Source of the DNA: an uncultured Prevotellaceae bacterium
GTDB lineage: Bacteria > Bacteroidota > Bacteroidia > Bacteroidales > Bacteroidaceae
Assembly (NCBI GenBank): GCA_902771155.1
Contig: CACXVS010000035.1
Span: 1-51,413, forward strand
DNA: 51,413 bases
Direction of reading: 5' to 3'
Position 1 is the stretch's first letter. Each line of letters opens with the position of its first letter. The notes below the pieces were generated by a model that saw nothing but the letters and a program-made list of their open reading frames with translations, made no database searches and was not told the DNA's origin. Shown piece after piece: positions 33,088 through 42,000 of this stretch. The translations under genes were made by a program, and so were the position numbers.

Positions 33088-34356
33088 TTAGCCTCCGAAG
33101 TTATCGTACATGATGGACTCGGGATCGACACCGAGCGAGTCGAGCATCGAGACGACAGCCGCCGACATCGGGCCAGGACCGCACATGTAGTACTCCACAT
33201 CCTCGGGAGCCTCGTGGTCCTTCAGATAGGTGTTGAGCATCACCTGATGGACGAAGCCCGGAGTATATTTCACGCCAGCAGCATCGGCTGCGGGGTCGGG
33301 ACGGTCGAGTGCCAGGTGGAAGTGGAAGTTGGGATACTCCTTCTCCAAGCCCAGGAAGTCGTCGAGATAGAACACCTCGTTGAGGGCGCGTGCTCCGTAG
33401 AAGTAATGCATCTCGCGATCCTTCGTGTGGAGGGTCTTCGTCATGTGCATGATCTGTGCGCGCAGCGGAGCCATACCGGCACCACCACCAACCCAGATCA
33501 TCTCCTTCTTCGAGTCGAAGTGGGGATGGAAATCTCCGAACGGTCCGCTCATGATCACCTTGTCGCCTGGTTTCAGCGAGAAGATATACGACGAGGCGAT
33601 ACCCGGGTTGACATCCATGAATCCTGAGCGATCGGGCTTGAACGGAGGCGTGGCGATACGTACCGTCAGCATGAACACGTCGCCCTCTGCAGGATAGTTG
33701 GCCATCGAGTAAGCGCGGATGGTGTCCTCGGGGTTCTTACACTTCAGCGGGAACAAGCCGAACTTCTCCCATGAAGGCAGATACTCGTCGCCAATGAGCG
33801 ACTTGTCGAAGTCCTTATCGTAGTCGATGCAGTCGAACTTTGGGATCTTGATCTGGGCATACGATCCGGGCAGGAAGTCCATGTGCTCGCCAGCAGGCAA
33901 CTGCACCTTGAACTCCTTGATGAAGGTAGCCACGTTCTTGTTGGAGATAACGGTACACTCGTACTCCTTAACGCCGAGGATCGACTCATCGACGTGGATG
34001 CTGAGGTCGCCCTTCACCTTGCACTGACAGCCTAAGCGCCAGTGGTCCTTGATCTGCTTACGGGTGAAGTGGGGCTTCTCGGAGTCGAGGATCTCGCCCC
34101 CACCCTCGAGCACCTGCACCTTGCACTGTCCGCAAGAGGCCTTACCGCCACAGGCTGAGGGCAGGAAGATGCCGTTCTGGTTGAGCGTGGCCATCAGGTT
34201 GTTGCCCTGAGGCACGTTGAGCACCTTATCGCCATTCACTGTAATATTCACGTTGCCGCTGGGGCTGAGGTACTTCTTAGCCACCAACAGGATAATCACC
34301 AGCAAGATGATTACTATGAGGAAAACTCCTATGCTATATGCTATAAACTGAGCCAT
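33088..34356 (-). CDS. nqrF: Na+-NQR subunit F (NADH-oxidising)
   Basis: A 422-residue entry subunit of the Na+-translocating NADH:quinone oxidoreductase. It has an N-terminal membrane helix and a [2Fe-2S] ferredoxin domain with [14 protein letters not shown] plus LGCQC. The ferredoxin-reductase domains follow, with the FAD motif RAYSMANYP and the NADH motif [13 protein letters not shown]. The C-terminus [12 protein letters not shown] and MYDNFGG is typical. It is the last gene of the operon. Its start is preceded directly by six octamers of TTGAAAAA type. Confidence 0.97.
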   Translation of the reverse strand: MAQFIAYSIGVFLIVIILLVIILLVAKKYLSPSGNVNITVNGDKVLNVPQGNNLMATLNQNGIFLPSACGGKASCGQCKVQVLEGGGEILDSEKPHFTRKQIKDHWRLGCQCKVKGDLSIHVDESILGVKEYECTVISNKNVATFIKEFKVQLPAGEHMDFLPGSYAQIKIPKFDCIDYDKDFDKSLIGDEYLPSWEKFGLFPLKCKNPEDTIRAYSMANYPAEGDVFMLTVRIATPPFKPDRSGFMDVNPGIASSYIFSLKPGDKVIMSGPFGDFHPHFDSKKEMIWVGGGAGMAPLRAQIMHMTKTLHTKDREMHYFYGARALNEVFYLDDFLGLEKEYPNFHFHLALDRPDPAADAAGVKYTPGFVHQVMLNTYLKDHEAPEDVEYYMCGPGPMSAAVVSMLDSLGVDPESIMYDNFGG

Positions 34357-34408
34357 AATTTCAATTTTTCAATCTTTCAATTCTTCAATTTTTCAATCTT
34401 TCAATCTT
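34357..34408 (-). repeat. Six-unit period-8 array between nqrE and nqrF
   Basis: Read on the minus strand: TTGAAAGA, TTGAAAAA, TTGAAGAA, TTGAAAGA, TTGAAAAA, TTGAAATT and then ATG. The array fills almost the whole gap. Confidence 0.8.
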
Positions 34409-35033
34409 ATATGTTCAGTCCTGAGAAGCACATCATCGCCATAGCCATCAGACCTACGGTGATAAACACGATGCCAAGGCCCTGAAGAGGCTTGGGCACA
34501 TCGCTGTACTGCATCTTCTCACGGATGGCTCCCATAGCAACGATGGCAATCATCCAGCCAATACCCGAACCAAAGCCATACACGATGGCATCCCAGATAG
34601 AGGTGATGGCCTGAGAGTTAGAGGGATCCATCAGGATGCGCTGCTGCATGAAGAGCGAAGCACCCATGATGGCACAGTTCACAGCAATTAGAGGCAGGAA
34701 GATACCCAGCGCTGCATAGAGCGATGGTGAGTACTTCTCAACCGTCATCTCTACCAACTGCACCATACCTGCGATGACTGCAATGAAGAGGATAAACGAC
34801 AGATAACTGAGATCGACACCCTCAGCGAGACAGTCGGGACCCAGCACCTTCGTCTGCAACAGATAGTTGACGGGGACGGTGACGGTGAGCACGAAAGTCA
34901 CGGCGCATCCCAGTCCTAATGAGGTCTTCACGGTCTTCGACACTGCCAGATAAGAGCACATGCCGAGGAAGAAGGCGAAGATCATATTATCGACAAAGAT
35001 CGAACGGAATAATAATGATATTGCGTGTTCCAT
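34407..35033 (-). CDS. nqrE: Na+-NQR subunit E
   Basis: A 208-residue, six-helix membrane subunit. Cys26 in [11 protein letters not shown] and the Cys in [12 protein letters not shown] correspond to the residues that, with two in NqrD, hold the intramembrane iron-sulfur centre in the known Vibrio enzyme. The inverted topology relative to NqrD is expected for the family. Its leader is an octamer array reaching from the nqrD stop to its ATG. Confidence 0.97.
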   Translation of the reverse strand: MEHAISLLFRSIFVDNMIFAFFLGMCSYLAVSKTVKTSLGLGCAVTFVLTVTVPVNYLLQTKVLGPDCLAEGVDLSYLSFILFIAVIAGMVQLVEMTVEKYSPSLYAALGIFLPLIAVNCAIMGASLFMQQRILMDPSNSQAITSIWDAIVYGFGSGIGWMIAIVAMGAIREKMQYSDVPKPLQGLGIVFITVGLMAMAMMCFSGLNI

Positions 35034-35083
35034 ACTTTTACATTTTTATTTGTTTACCTTTTTACTCTTTTACATTATTACTT
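35034..35083 (-). repeat. Six-unit period-8 GTAAAAAG array between nqrD and nqrE
   Basis: Read on the minus strand: GTAATAAT (holding the nqrD stop), GTAAAAGA, GTAAAAAG, GTAAACAA, ATAAAAAT, GTAAAAGT and then ATG. Confidence 0.8.
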
Positions 35084-35701
35084 TTCTTTGTAAAAGTAAG
35101 CACGATGTACCCAAATCACACAACCCACGAGAATCAGCGCCATAGCAGGCATCGTCATCATACCGTTGTTCACATAACCGAAGTCGTAGCAGGCATCGGG
35201 AATGAGCTGGAAGCCAAGCAGCGAACCGCGACCCAGCAACTCACGCACAGCACCCACGATGACAAGGATCATGGCGTAGCCCAGACCATTGCCCACACCG
35301 TCGAGGAACGAGGGCCAGGGCTTGTTCTGCATGGCGAACGCCTCGAGGCGACCCATCAGGATACAGTTGGTGATGATAAGACCTACATACACTGAGAGCT
35401 GGACGCTGACGTCGTAGGCGAAAGCCTTCAGAATCTGAGACACGATGGTTACCAGCGCAGCCACCACCACCAGCTGCACCACGATGCGGATGCGGTTAGG
35501 AATGGTGTTGCGGATAATTGAGATAATCACATTCGCAAAAGCGGTAATCACCGTCACAGCGAGACCCATCACGATGGCTGGCTTCAACTGCGAAGTGACA
35601 GCCAGTGCCGAGCAGATACCCAGTACCTGACCCAGAATGGGATGGTCGAGGTTTAACGGATTAGTAAAAACCTCCTTATTTTGTTTACTTAATAATGCCA
35701 T
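35078..35701 (-). CDS. nqrD: Na+-NQR subunit D
   Basis: A 207-residue, six-helix membrane subunit. Cys30 (LGICSALAV) and the Cys in IITNCILMGRLEAFA match the two iron-sulfur ligands supplied by NqrD. It is encoded 3 bases after nqrC. It sits in the membrane core beside NqrE and is part of the electron path from NqrF to NqrC. Confidence 0.96.
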   Translation of the reverse strand: MALLSKQNKEVFTNPLNLDHPILGQVLGICSALAVTSQLKPAIVMGLAVTVITAFANVIISIIRNTIPNRIRIVVQLVVVAALVTIVSQILKAFAYDVSVQLSVYVGLIITNCILMGRLEAFAMQNKPWPSFLDGVGNGLGYAMILVIVGAVRELLGRGSLLGFQLIPDACYDFGYVNNGMMTMPAMALILVGCVIWVHRAYFYKEK

Positions 35702-35704
35702 AGT

Positions 35705-36400
35705 TTACTCCTCCTCTGCTTTAGGTTCAACGGCTGTAGAATCGGCAGGCTCTTTGGTGCACATCATCTTCACAAAGAGTTCGACGGCATTCTTTCCTGC
35801 GTCCTTCAGACCAGCCTTGATCATATCATTCACACCATTAGAAGTCAGCGTGGCACCCGTCACGACATCAACCTGAGTCGTAGGATCCTCCACTTTCTTC
35901 ACAATAGAGATAGCCACATCCTGAGTGCCATCGACGAAGACCTTCTTGCCGATGAACTTCTCCTGCCATTCCTGAGAGTCCTTGATCTCGGCTCCCAAGC
36001 CGGCAGTCTCACTTTCATGGTTGAAGTAAGCACCATAAACGGTAGGTGTCTCATCGCCATGGATAGACATGTAGCCACTGATGCCGCCCCAGAGTCCCAT
36101 ACCCTTCAGAGCAACCACGAGGATATCCTCACCGTCGATCTCGCACAGGTAGTATTTCTGTCCGTCCTTCTCGCCTTCTTCCTTCACTACCTCAGCGTAT
36201 TTGGCTTCTGCCTCAGCACCATCGAGGTCGCGGATGTTCAGCGAGTAGAGTATCTGTTTCTTCACATCGAGGGCCACGTTAGCGTCCTGCATAGGCTTCA
36301 GCGCCTGATAGACGAATGCCAGCAGGAAGGCCACGATGACCACCAGAATCGCACTATATATAATAATGTACGAGTTAGAGTTTGTATTCAGTTTACTCAT
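35705..36400 (-). CDS. nqrC: Na+-NQR subunit C (covalent FMN)
   Basis: A 231-residue subunit with one N-terminal membrane helix and a periplasmic FMN-binding domain. The FMN is attached through phosphoester to the second Thr of VVTGATLTSNGVNDMI, the SGAT-type motif. The GGISGYMSIHGD and HESETAGLGAEI segments are characteristic. The Glu-rich C-terminus (EPKAEEE) is a minor extension. The start follows an octamer array that begins within the nqrB end. Confidence 0.96.
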   Translation of the reverse strand: MSKLNTNSNSYIIIYSAILVVIVAFLLAFVYQALKPMQDANVALDVKKQILYSLNIRDLDGAEAEAKYAEVVKEEGEKDGQKYYLCEIDGEDILVVALKGMGLWGGISGYMSIHGDETPTVYGAYFNHESETAGLGAEIKDSQEWQEKFIGKKVFVDGTQDVAISIVKKVEDPTTQVDVVTGATLTSNGVNDMIKAGLKDAGKNAVELFVKMMCTKEPADSTAVEPKAEEE

Positions 36401-36436
36401 AATTTTTCAACTTTTCAATTTTTCAACTTTTCAACC
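36401..36436 (-). repeat. Period-8 array across the nqrB stop and nqrC start
   Basis: Read on the minus strand: TTGAAAAG, TTGAAAAA, TTGAAAAG, TTGAAAAA, TTATG. The first unit supplies the last nqrB codons and its TGA stop. Confidence 0.75.
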
Positions 36437-37583
36437 TTTTCTGGCGTTTCGAGATATTGCGCTCCACAACGAAGTGGTCGATGGTGGGAGCAAACATATT
36501 ACCAAAGAAGATGGCGAGCATCATACCCTCGGGATAGCCGGCATTCATCACTCGGATGATGATGGCCATCGCACCAATGAGGAAGCCATAGATATACTGG
36601 CCGCAAGAGGTGCGGCACGATGTCACGGGATCGGTAGCCATAAACACAGCACCGAAGGCGAAGCCACCCATGGCGAAATGCTGGCAGGTGGTCAATGGAG
36701 AAGCACCCGTCTCATGGAAGATGAACGACATCAGGGCGCCACCCACGAACACGAACAGCATGGTGCGCCAAGAGGCAATACCCATCCAGAGCAGAAGCAC
36801 TGCACCAATGGCAATGGCGATGAGCGAAGTCTCTCCGATAGATCCGGGAATGAATCCCAGAGCCATGTCCATGATACTGGTATCGGGCGTGATGCCCTGA
36901 GCATACTGTCCAAGCGGTGTTGCTGCGGTGAAGCCATCAGGCAGGTCGTTACCCAATCCGAAGATGGAGTTCTGAGCCACCCATACGGTGTCGCCCGTCA
37001 TCTTTGCGGGATAGGCGAAGAACAGAAACATACGGGCAGCGATGGCGGGATTGAAGATGTTCATACCCGTACCACCGAAGATCTCCTTACAGAAGATAAC
37101 CGAGAAGGCGCAAGCCAGGGCCAGCATCCACAGAGGACACCCGATGGGGATAATCAGCGGAATGATGATACCCGAGACGAGGTAACCCTCCTGGATCTCC
37201 TCTCCCTTCCACTGAGCCCAGGCAAACTCGATGCCCAGACCTACGATGTAGCTCACCAGGATCTTTGGCAGGACAGCCAGGAATCCGAAGCAGAAGATCT
37301 CGCAGAAACTTGCATCAGCGAGCGTGCCTGCAAACAGATAGTTCTGATAGCCGACATTATACATACCAAACAGCATGGCGGGCATCAGGGCGATCACCAC
37401 CATACTCATAATACGCTTCGAGTCGATGGCGTCGTGAATGTTCACGCCACCAGCCTTCGCTGTGTCGTTGGGCACATAGAGGAAGGTCTCAAAGCCGTCG
37501 AACAACGAACGGAAGGCGTGCAACTTGCCCTCTGGCTCAAAGTTCGGCTTGATCTTATTGAGATAATTTCTTAATGCTTTCAT
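36423..37583 (-). CDS. nqrB: Na+-NQR subunit B (Na+ channel, covalent FMN)
   Basis: A 386-residue subunit with about ten membrane helices that carries a covalent FMN and riboflavin and forms the sodium path. The stretch DGFTAATPLGQYAQG holds the candidate FMN threonine. The GGTGMNIFNPAIAARMFLFF segment is a family hallmark. The gap from nqrA contains a period-7 array (AATGTTC units). A long open frame on the other strand is a shadow. Confidence 0.96.
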   Translation of the reverse strand: MKALRNYLNKIKPNFEPEGKLHAFRSLFDGFETFLYVPNDTAKAGGVNIHDAIDSKRIMSMVVIALMPAMLFGMYNVGYQNYLFAGTLADASFCEIFCFGFLAVLPKILVSYIVGLGIEFAWAQWKGEEIQEGYLVSGIIIPLIIPIGCPLWMLALACAFSVIFCKEIFGGTGMNIFNPAIAARMFLFFAYPAKMTGDTVWVAQNSIFGLGNDLPDGFTAATPLGQYAQGITPDTSIMDMALGFIPGSIGETSLIAIAIGAVLLLWMGIASWRTMLFVFVGGALMSFIFHETGASPLTTCQHFAMGGFAFGAVFMATDPVTSCRTSCGQYIYGFLIGAMAIIIRVMNAGYPEGMMLAIFFGNMFAPTIDHFVVERNISKRQKRLKS

Positions 37584-37609
37584 ATTTTATTGATCATTGA
37601 ACATTGAAC
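37584..37609 (-). repeat. Period-7 AATGTTC array between nqrA and nqrB
   Basis: Read on the minus strand, AATGTTC, AATGTTC, AATGATC, AATAAAAT lead to the ATG of nqrB. The array starts at the nqrA stop. Confidence 0.65.
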
Positions 37610-37610
37610 A

Positions 37611-38954
37611 TTAGGCATTCTCCTTACGGAGTATGTTGAGACCTTCACGCACAATGCGTTGCAACTCGAGTTTAGAACTATCGACGAACTCAGCCAGGGC
37701 AAAGTCCTCGGGAGAAACCTCGTAGATGCCCAAAGCCTCCTGACGATCGATATCGCCAGCGATGATGGCCTTAATGAGGTATTCACCATAGATGTCCATC
37801 GGCAGCACCTTGTCGTACTCACCACTCATAATCATGTGGCGCTCACCGCCCTTCACACGAGCATCGAGTGCATACTGCTTCTTGCCACAGAGCCAAGAGA
37901 AATAACTGCGGCTCACGGAGAACTGCTTGAAACGAGGCATAATCCAACCCAGCATCTCGTCAGCATCGTTGCCTTCAGGGATCACCGTAATCTCAGAGGT
38001 GTGGGCTCCCAGGAAACCTTCCTTCGTAGTGGGCTTGCCTGTGAGCACGTTACCGTTGATGATGCGAACGCTCTTCGAGGCATCGTAACTGTTGGAGAGC
38101 AGCGTAGAGAGTTCCTCGCCCACCAGCATATCCACATAGGCGGGACTGTTGATCTCGCTGCCACAGAGAGCTACGGTGCGCTTCAGATCTACCTTACCCG
38201 TATTGAAGAGTCGGCCAATGAACAGCACAACTGTGGGGTCGCCAATGGTCCAAACCACCTCACCCTTATTCACCGGGTCGATGTGGTTCACCTGAACACC
38301 CACATTACCTGCAGGGCACTTGCCGTCGAAGATGTTGATCGCAACATCCTTCACATTCTGCAAGGCTGAATCGGTACCTATGCCCAGATAAGTCGTAGCA
38401 ATCTTTGAGAGCGCTGTAAGACCCGTCTGGAAGTCTTGTTCCTGACCTTTCACCTCGAACTCGAAGTTGGCAGCCAGAGGCTTGTCGCGAAGGGCAGATA
38501 CGAAAATGGCCTTAGGCGCAACACCCGGATTGGTGGATACGGCATAAGGCAACTGGTTGATATAACCAAAGATACCTGCTTCGAGCAGGGCATTAATCAC
38601 TTGCTCACCTGTAAGCTGGCTGACATCCTTCTTGCCGAAGTCCTTAAACTCCTGCTTGGCATCAGCATCCACCTTCACGCAGAGCACTTTCCTTCGTTCA
38701 CCACGCACCACAGCACTGACCGTACCGCTTACAGGCGAGGCAAACTTCACTTCGGGGAACTGCTTGTTGACAAACAAGGCATCCCCAGCCTGAACCTTAT
38801 CACCCTCCTTGACAACTACCTTCGGAGTCACTCCCTCAAAGTCGTCGGGAACAAGTGCATACTTGCCGTTTGACTTCAGCTGGATCTTCTTCTCCTCAGC
38901 CTGTCCTTTCAGGTTAATGTCCAAGCCTTTGCTTAGCTTAATTACATTTGCCAT
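37611..38954 (-). CDS. nqrA: Na+-NQR subunit A
   Basis: A 447-residue cytoplasmic or peripheral subunit of the complex, linked to quinone binding. It starts with a biotinyl-like barrel region (VIKLSKGLDINLKG, VKEGDKVQAGDALFVNK, KFASPVSGTVSAV). The family segment VLTGKPTTKEGFLGAHTSEITVIPEG follows. It is the first gene of nqrABCDEF, with a -7 element about 40 bases upstream. The operon makes the main NADH dehydrogenase that exports Na+. Confidence 0.97.
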   Translation of the reverse strand: MANVIKLSKGLDINLKGQAEEKKIQLKSNGKYALVPDDFEGVTPKVVVKEGDKVQAGDALFVNKQFPEVKFASPVSGTVSAVVRGERRKVLCVKVDADAKQEFKDFGKKDVSQLTGEQVINALLEAGIFGYINQLPYAVSTNPGVAPKAIFVSALRDKPLAANFEFEVKGQEQDFQTGLTALSKIATTYLGIGTDSALQNVKDVAINIFDGKCPAGNVGVQVNHIDPVNKGEVVWTIGDPTVVLFIGRLFNTGKVDLKRTVALCGSEINSPAYVDMLVGEELSTLLSNSYDASKSVRIINGNVLTGKPTTKEGFLGAHTSEITVIPEGNDADEMLGWIMPRFKQFSVSRSYFSWLCGKKQYALDARVKGGERHMIMSGEYDKVLPMDIYGEYLIKAIIAGDIDRQEALGIYEVSPEDFALAEFVDSSKLELQRIVREGLNILRKENA

Positions 38955-38992
38955 TTATATAAAGATTATTGATAACTTGCATACAGCGACGG

Positions 38993-39000
38993 CAAAATTA
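38993..39000 (-). promoter_or_regulatory. -7 element of the nqr operon
   Basis: TAATTTTG on the minus strand. A TTTG lies about 23 bases upstream, slightly too far, so the match is fair. It gives a leader of about 32 bases. It is divergent from the tamB promoter. Confidence 0.5.
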
Positions 39001-39064
39001 CTAAAAAAACAGAAGATAAAGAACAAAAAAACAAAAAAAATGTCGAAATACCGATAATTTGTAG

Positions 39065-39072
39065 TATTTTTG
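39065..39072 (+). promoter_or_regulatory. -7 element directly before the tamB start
   Basis: TATTTTTG followed by C lies 5 bases before the GTG at 39078. Transcription should begin at about the start codon. The -33 region is a poor match. Confidence 0.5.
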
Positions 39073-39077
39073 CCCTC

Positions 39078-42000
39078 GTGAAGATACTTAAACGGATCAT
39101 CAGCATTGTCATCTGGACTGTTATTGCCCTGAACCTGCTTACAGCAGGCTTGCTCCATTTGCCAGGCGTTCAGCAGTTTTTTGGAGAGAAAGTTTCGGCC
39201 TTGTTGGAAGAGCAACTGGGCACTAAAGTCTCTGTTGGGCAGATAGACCTGGGAATCCTGAACCGTATCATCATCGACGATGTGCTTATCTACGACCTGC
39301 AGCAACAGGAGATGCTGCGCGTGGCACGCCTCTCCGTCAAGATCGACTATATGCCGCTGACTGAAGGAAAAATACACATCTCATCGGCACAGCTCTTTGG
39401 TGCCCACGCCCATCTCTACCGTAAGGACTCGCTGACAGCACCCAACTTCCAGTTCGTCATCGACTCGCTGACCTCAAAGGATACCACCAGCCGGACACCG
39501 CTCGACTTACGTATCAACACCTTTATCATCAGGAATTCGAGTGTCACCTACGACCAACTCGACAGAGCCCCATCCGACGGACTCTTCAACCCTTCACATC
39601 TGAGAGTTCACGACATCAGCGGACATATCAACCTGAAGACACTTACCGACGACTCACTGAACATCAACATCAAGCGACTGGGGTTCAAAGAGCATTCCGG
39701 ACTTAAGGTGAACCGTCTTGGTCTGCACCTTACAGCTGGAAGGCAGCATGCCAGGATGGAAGATTTCCAACTCCAGATGTCTAGTTCCCATCTGCGCATC
39801 GACACACTTTTAGCCAACTACCAACTCAACGACAAAGGACTTGTGCCTGGTTCTCTAACCTTCTCGGCGAGGATCAATAAGTCGAGCATAACGCCCTCAG
39901 ACCTAAGATGTTTTGAACCATCGTTGAAGAATTTTCAAAGAGCTGTCCTGTTGTCGACCAATGTCAGTGGAACAGACTCTCAGATTCATGTTCCAGAACT
40001 CTTGCTCTCTACCACTGAGAAGGATATCGACATCAACGTAAATGGATGGTTGGAGCACTGGGACAAAAATCCTTCGTGGCACCTGCAGATGAACCAGGTG
40101 GCACTGTCGGAGGCCAGCATCGACTTCCTCAGCAAGTTCATCAAATTGCCTGAGCAACTCACTCGTATCGGTTACCTGCAGATGAACGGAAACTTCGACT
40201 GGAACCGTCAAGGCGAGAGTATGTTGAAGGCTTTGGTTCAGTCGGGAGCTGGCGATGTAGATGTGGAGGCAGCGATGGATGCCAACCGCCAATTCAAGGG
40301 CACCATCAGCACCCAGATGCTGAACCTGAAACAGATACTCGCCAACGACCAGTTGGGCTCACTCACCACCAAACTCAATCTCGAAGGGCTCTGGCCTGAA
40401 CATCAAAAGCCAACTATTAAGGTTGAGGGTGTCGTTGAGCGCATCGACTACAACGACTATCCTTTCGGCAACATCAATATCAGTGGCAACTATGAGCTGG
40501 AGGCCATCTCGGGAAAGGTGAGCATCGACGACCCGCACCTATCTGCCCAGCTTGACGGGGAGATCACCGAAGATGTATTCGAGCAAAACTCCCAAAAGGC
40601 TAAGCACGTCAAGTTGCAAGGTACTATCGCCCACTTCGAACCTGCAGCGACCAGACTCACCGATCAGTTTGGTAACGAAGAACTGTCTGGGCAGATCGAC
40701 GCTGATTTCACTGCACAGAATCTGAACAATGCCCAGGGCAGCATTCGTATCAGCAACTTCGTCCTCTCAGGTACCGAACAACACAAGCCGTATCATCTCG
40801 ACAACCTCATGCTCTCTTCGGGCTACGACGAAGGCATCCACTACCTGTCTCTGAAAAGCGATTTCGCTGATGCGGAACTGAAAGGTCAGTTCGACTATAG
40901 CACACTCGTACAGAGTTTCGTGAACCTCATCGGTTCGAAACTCCCTACCCTGCCAGGACTCCCAGCACTTACCGACAACGTCAAAGACAATAACTTCAGC
41001 CTCCGACTCCTGATGAGCAAGACCGACTGGTTGAAACGCTTCTTTGGTATCGACCTTACGCTGGGGCAACCCCTCTCGCTCACTGCTACCATCAACGACT
41101 ATACGCGTCAGGCTACCATCGAAGGCGACTTACCATCGTTTGCCTATAAAGGTTCGTGGTATTCCAACGGCTATATACACGTCACATCTCCAATCGACAC
41201 ACTGAAATGCGACATAGGTATCCAGAAACTCATGGACGACGGTGAGCACATGACCATCGGTCTGCAGGCCAATGCTTCGAACAACATCATACACTCGTCG
41301 CTCTCCTGGGACGATCATAGCAAGGTACAACACATGGGAGGACAACTGAACAACGTGGCACAATTGTATAAGGATCTTCAGAACAAACCCACAGCCCATG
41401 TGCGTTTCCAGCCTTCACACATTATCCTGAATAACGGTACTTGGGATGTGGAGCCCTCCGACATTATCTATTCCGAGGATCGCCTGCTCGTGGATCATTT
41501 CGCTGTTCACAAAGGACAACAGCATATCATCATCGACGGCATTGCCTCACGCCACGCTACCGACACCCTCACAGCCGACCTTCAAAGTGTGGAGATAGGC
41601 TATATTCTCGACTTAGTTAATTTCCACTCTGTAGAGTTCAGCGGGAAAGCCTCCGGAAAGGCAAAGGGCACCTCACTCTTCAGTGGGTTCTCAGCGAAGG
41701 CTGACCTTCGTGTCGATGACTTCAAGTTCGAGAATGGTCGTATGGGGGTACTTGATGCACACGCCAACTGGAACAAGGAGAAAGAACAGATTGACATCCA
41801 CGCCATTGCCAACGACGGTCCTGGCGTCAGAACCCTCATCGACGGGTTTGTTTCGCCCGTACACGAGACCATCGATCTGGCGATACATGCCGACAGTACC
41901 TATATCGATTTCATGCAGAACTTCACCTTGAGTTTCCTCAGCGGAGTTTCTGGTCATGCCAACGGTGATTGCAGAGTAAAAGGTCCACTCGACAATATCA

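Noticed and set aside
36336..37574. A 412-codon plus-strand frame
   Set aside because: Antisense to nqrB; composition rich in His, Glu and Arg and no domain.
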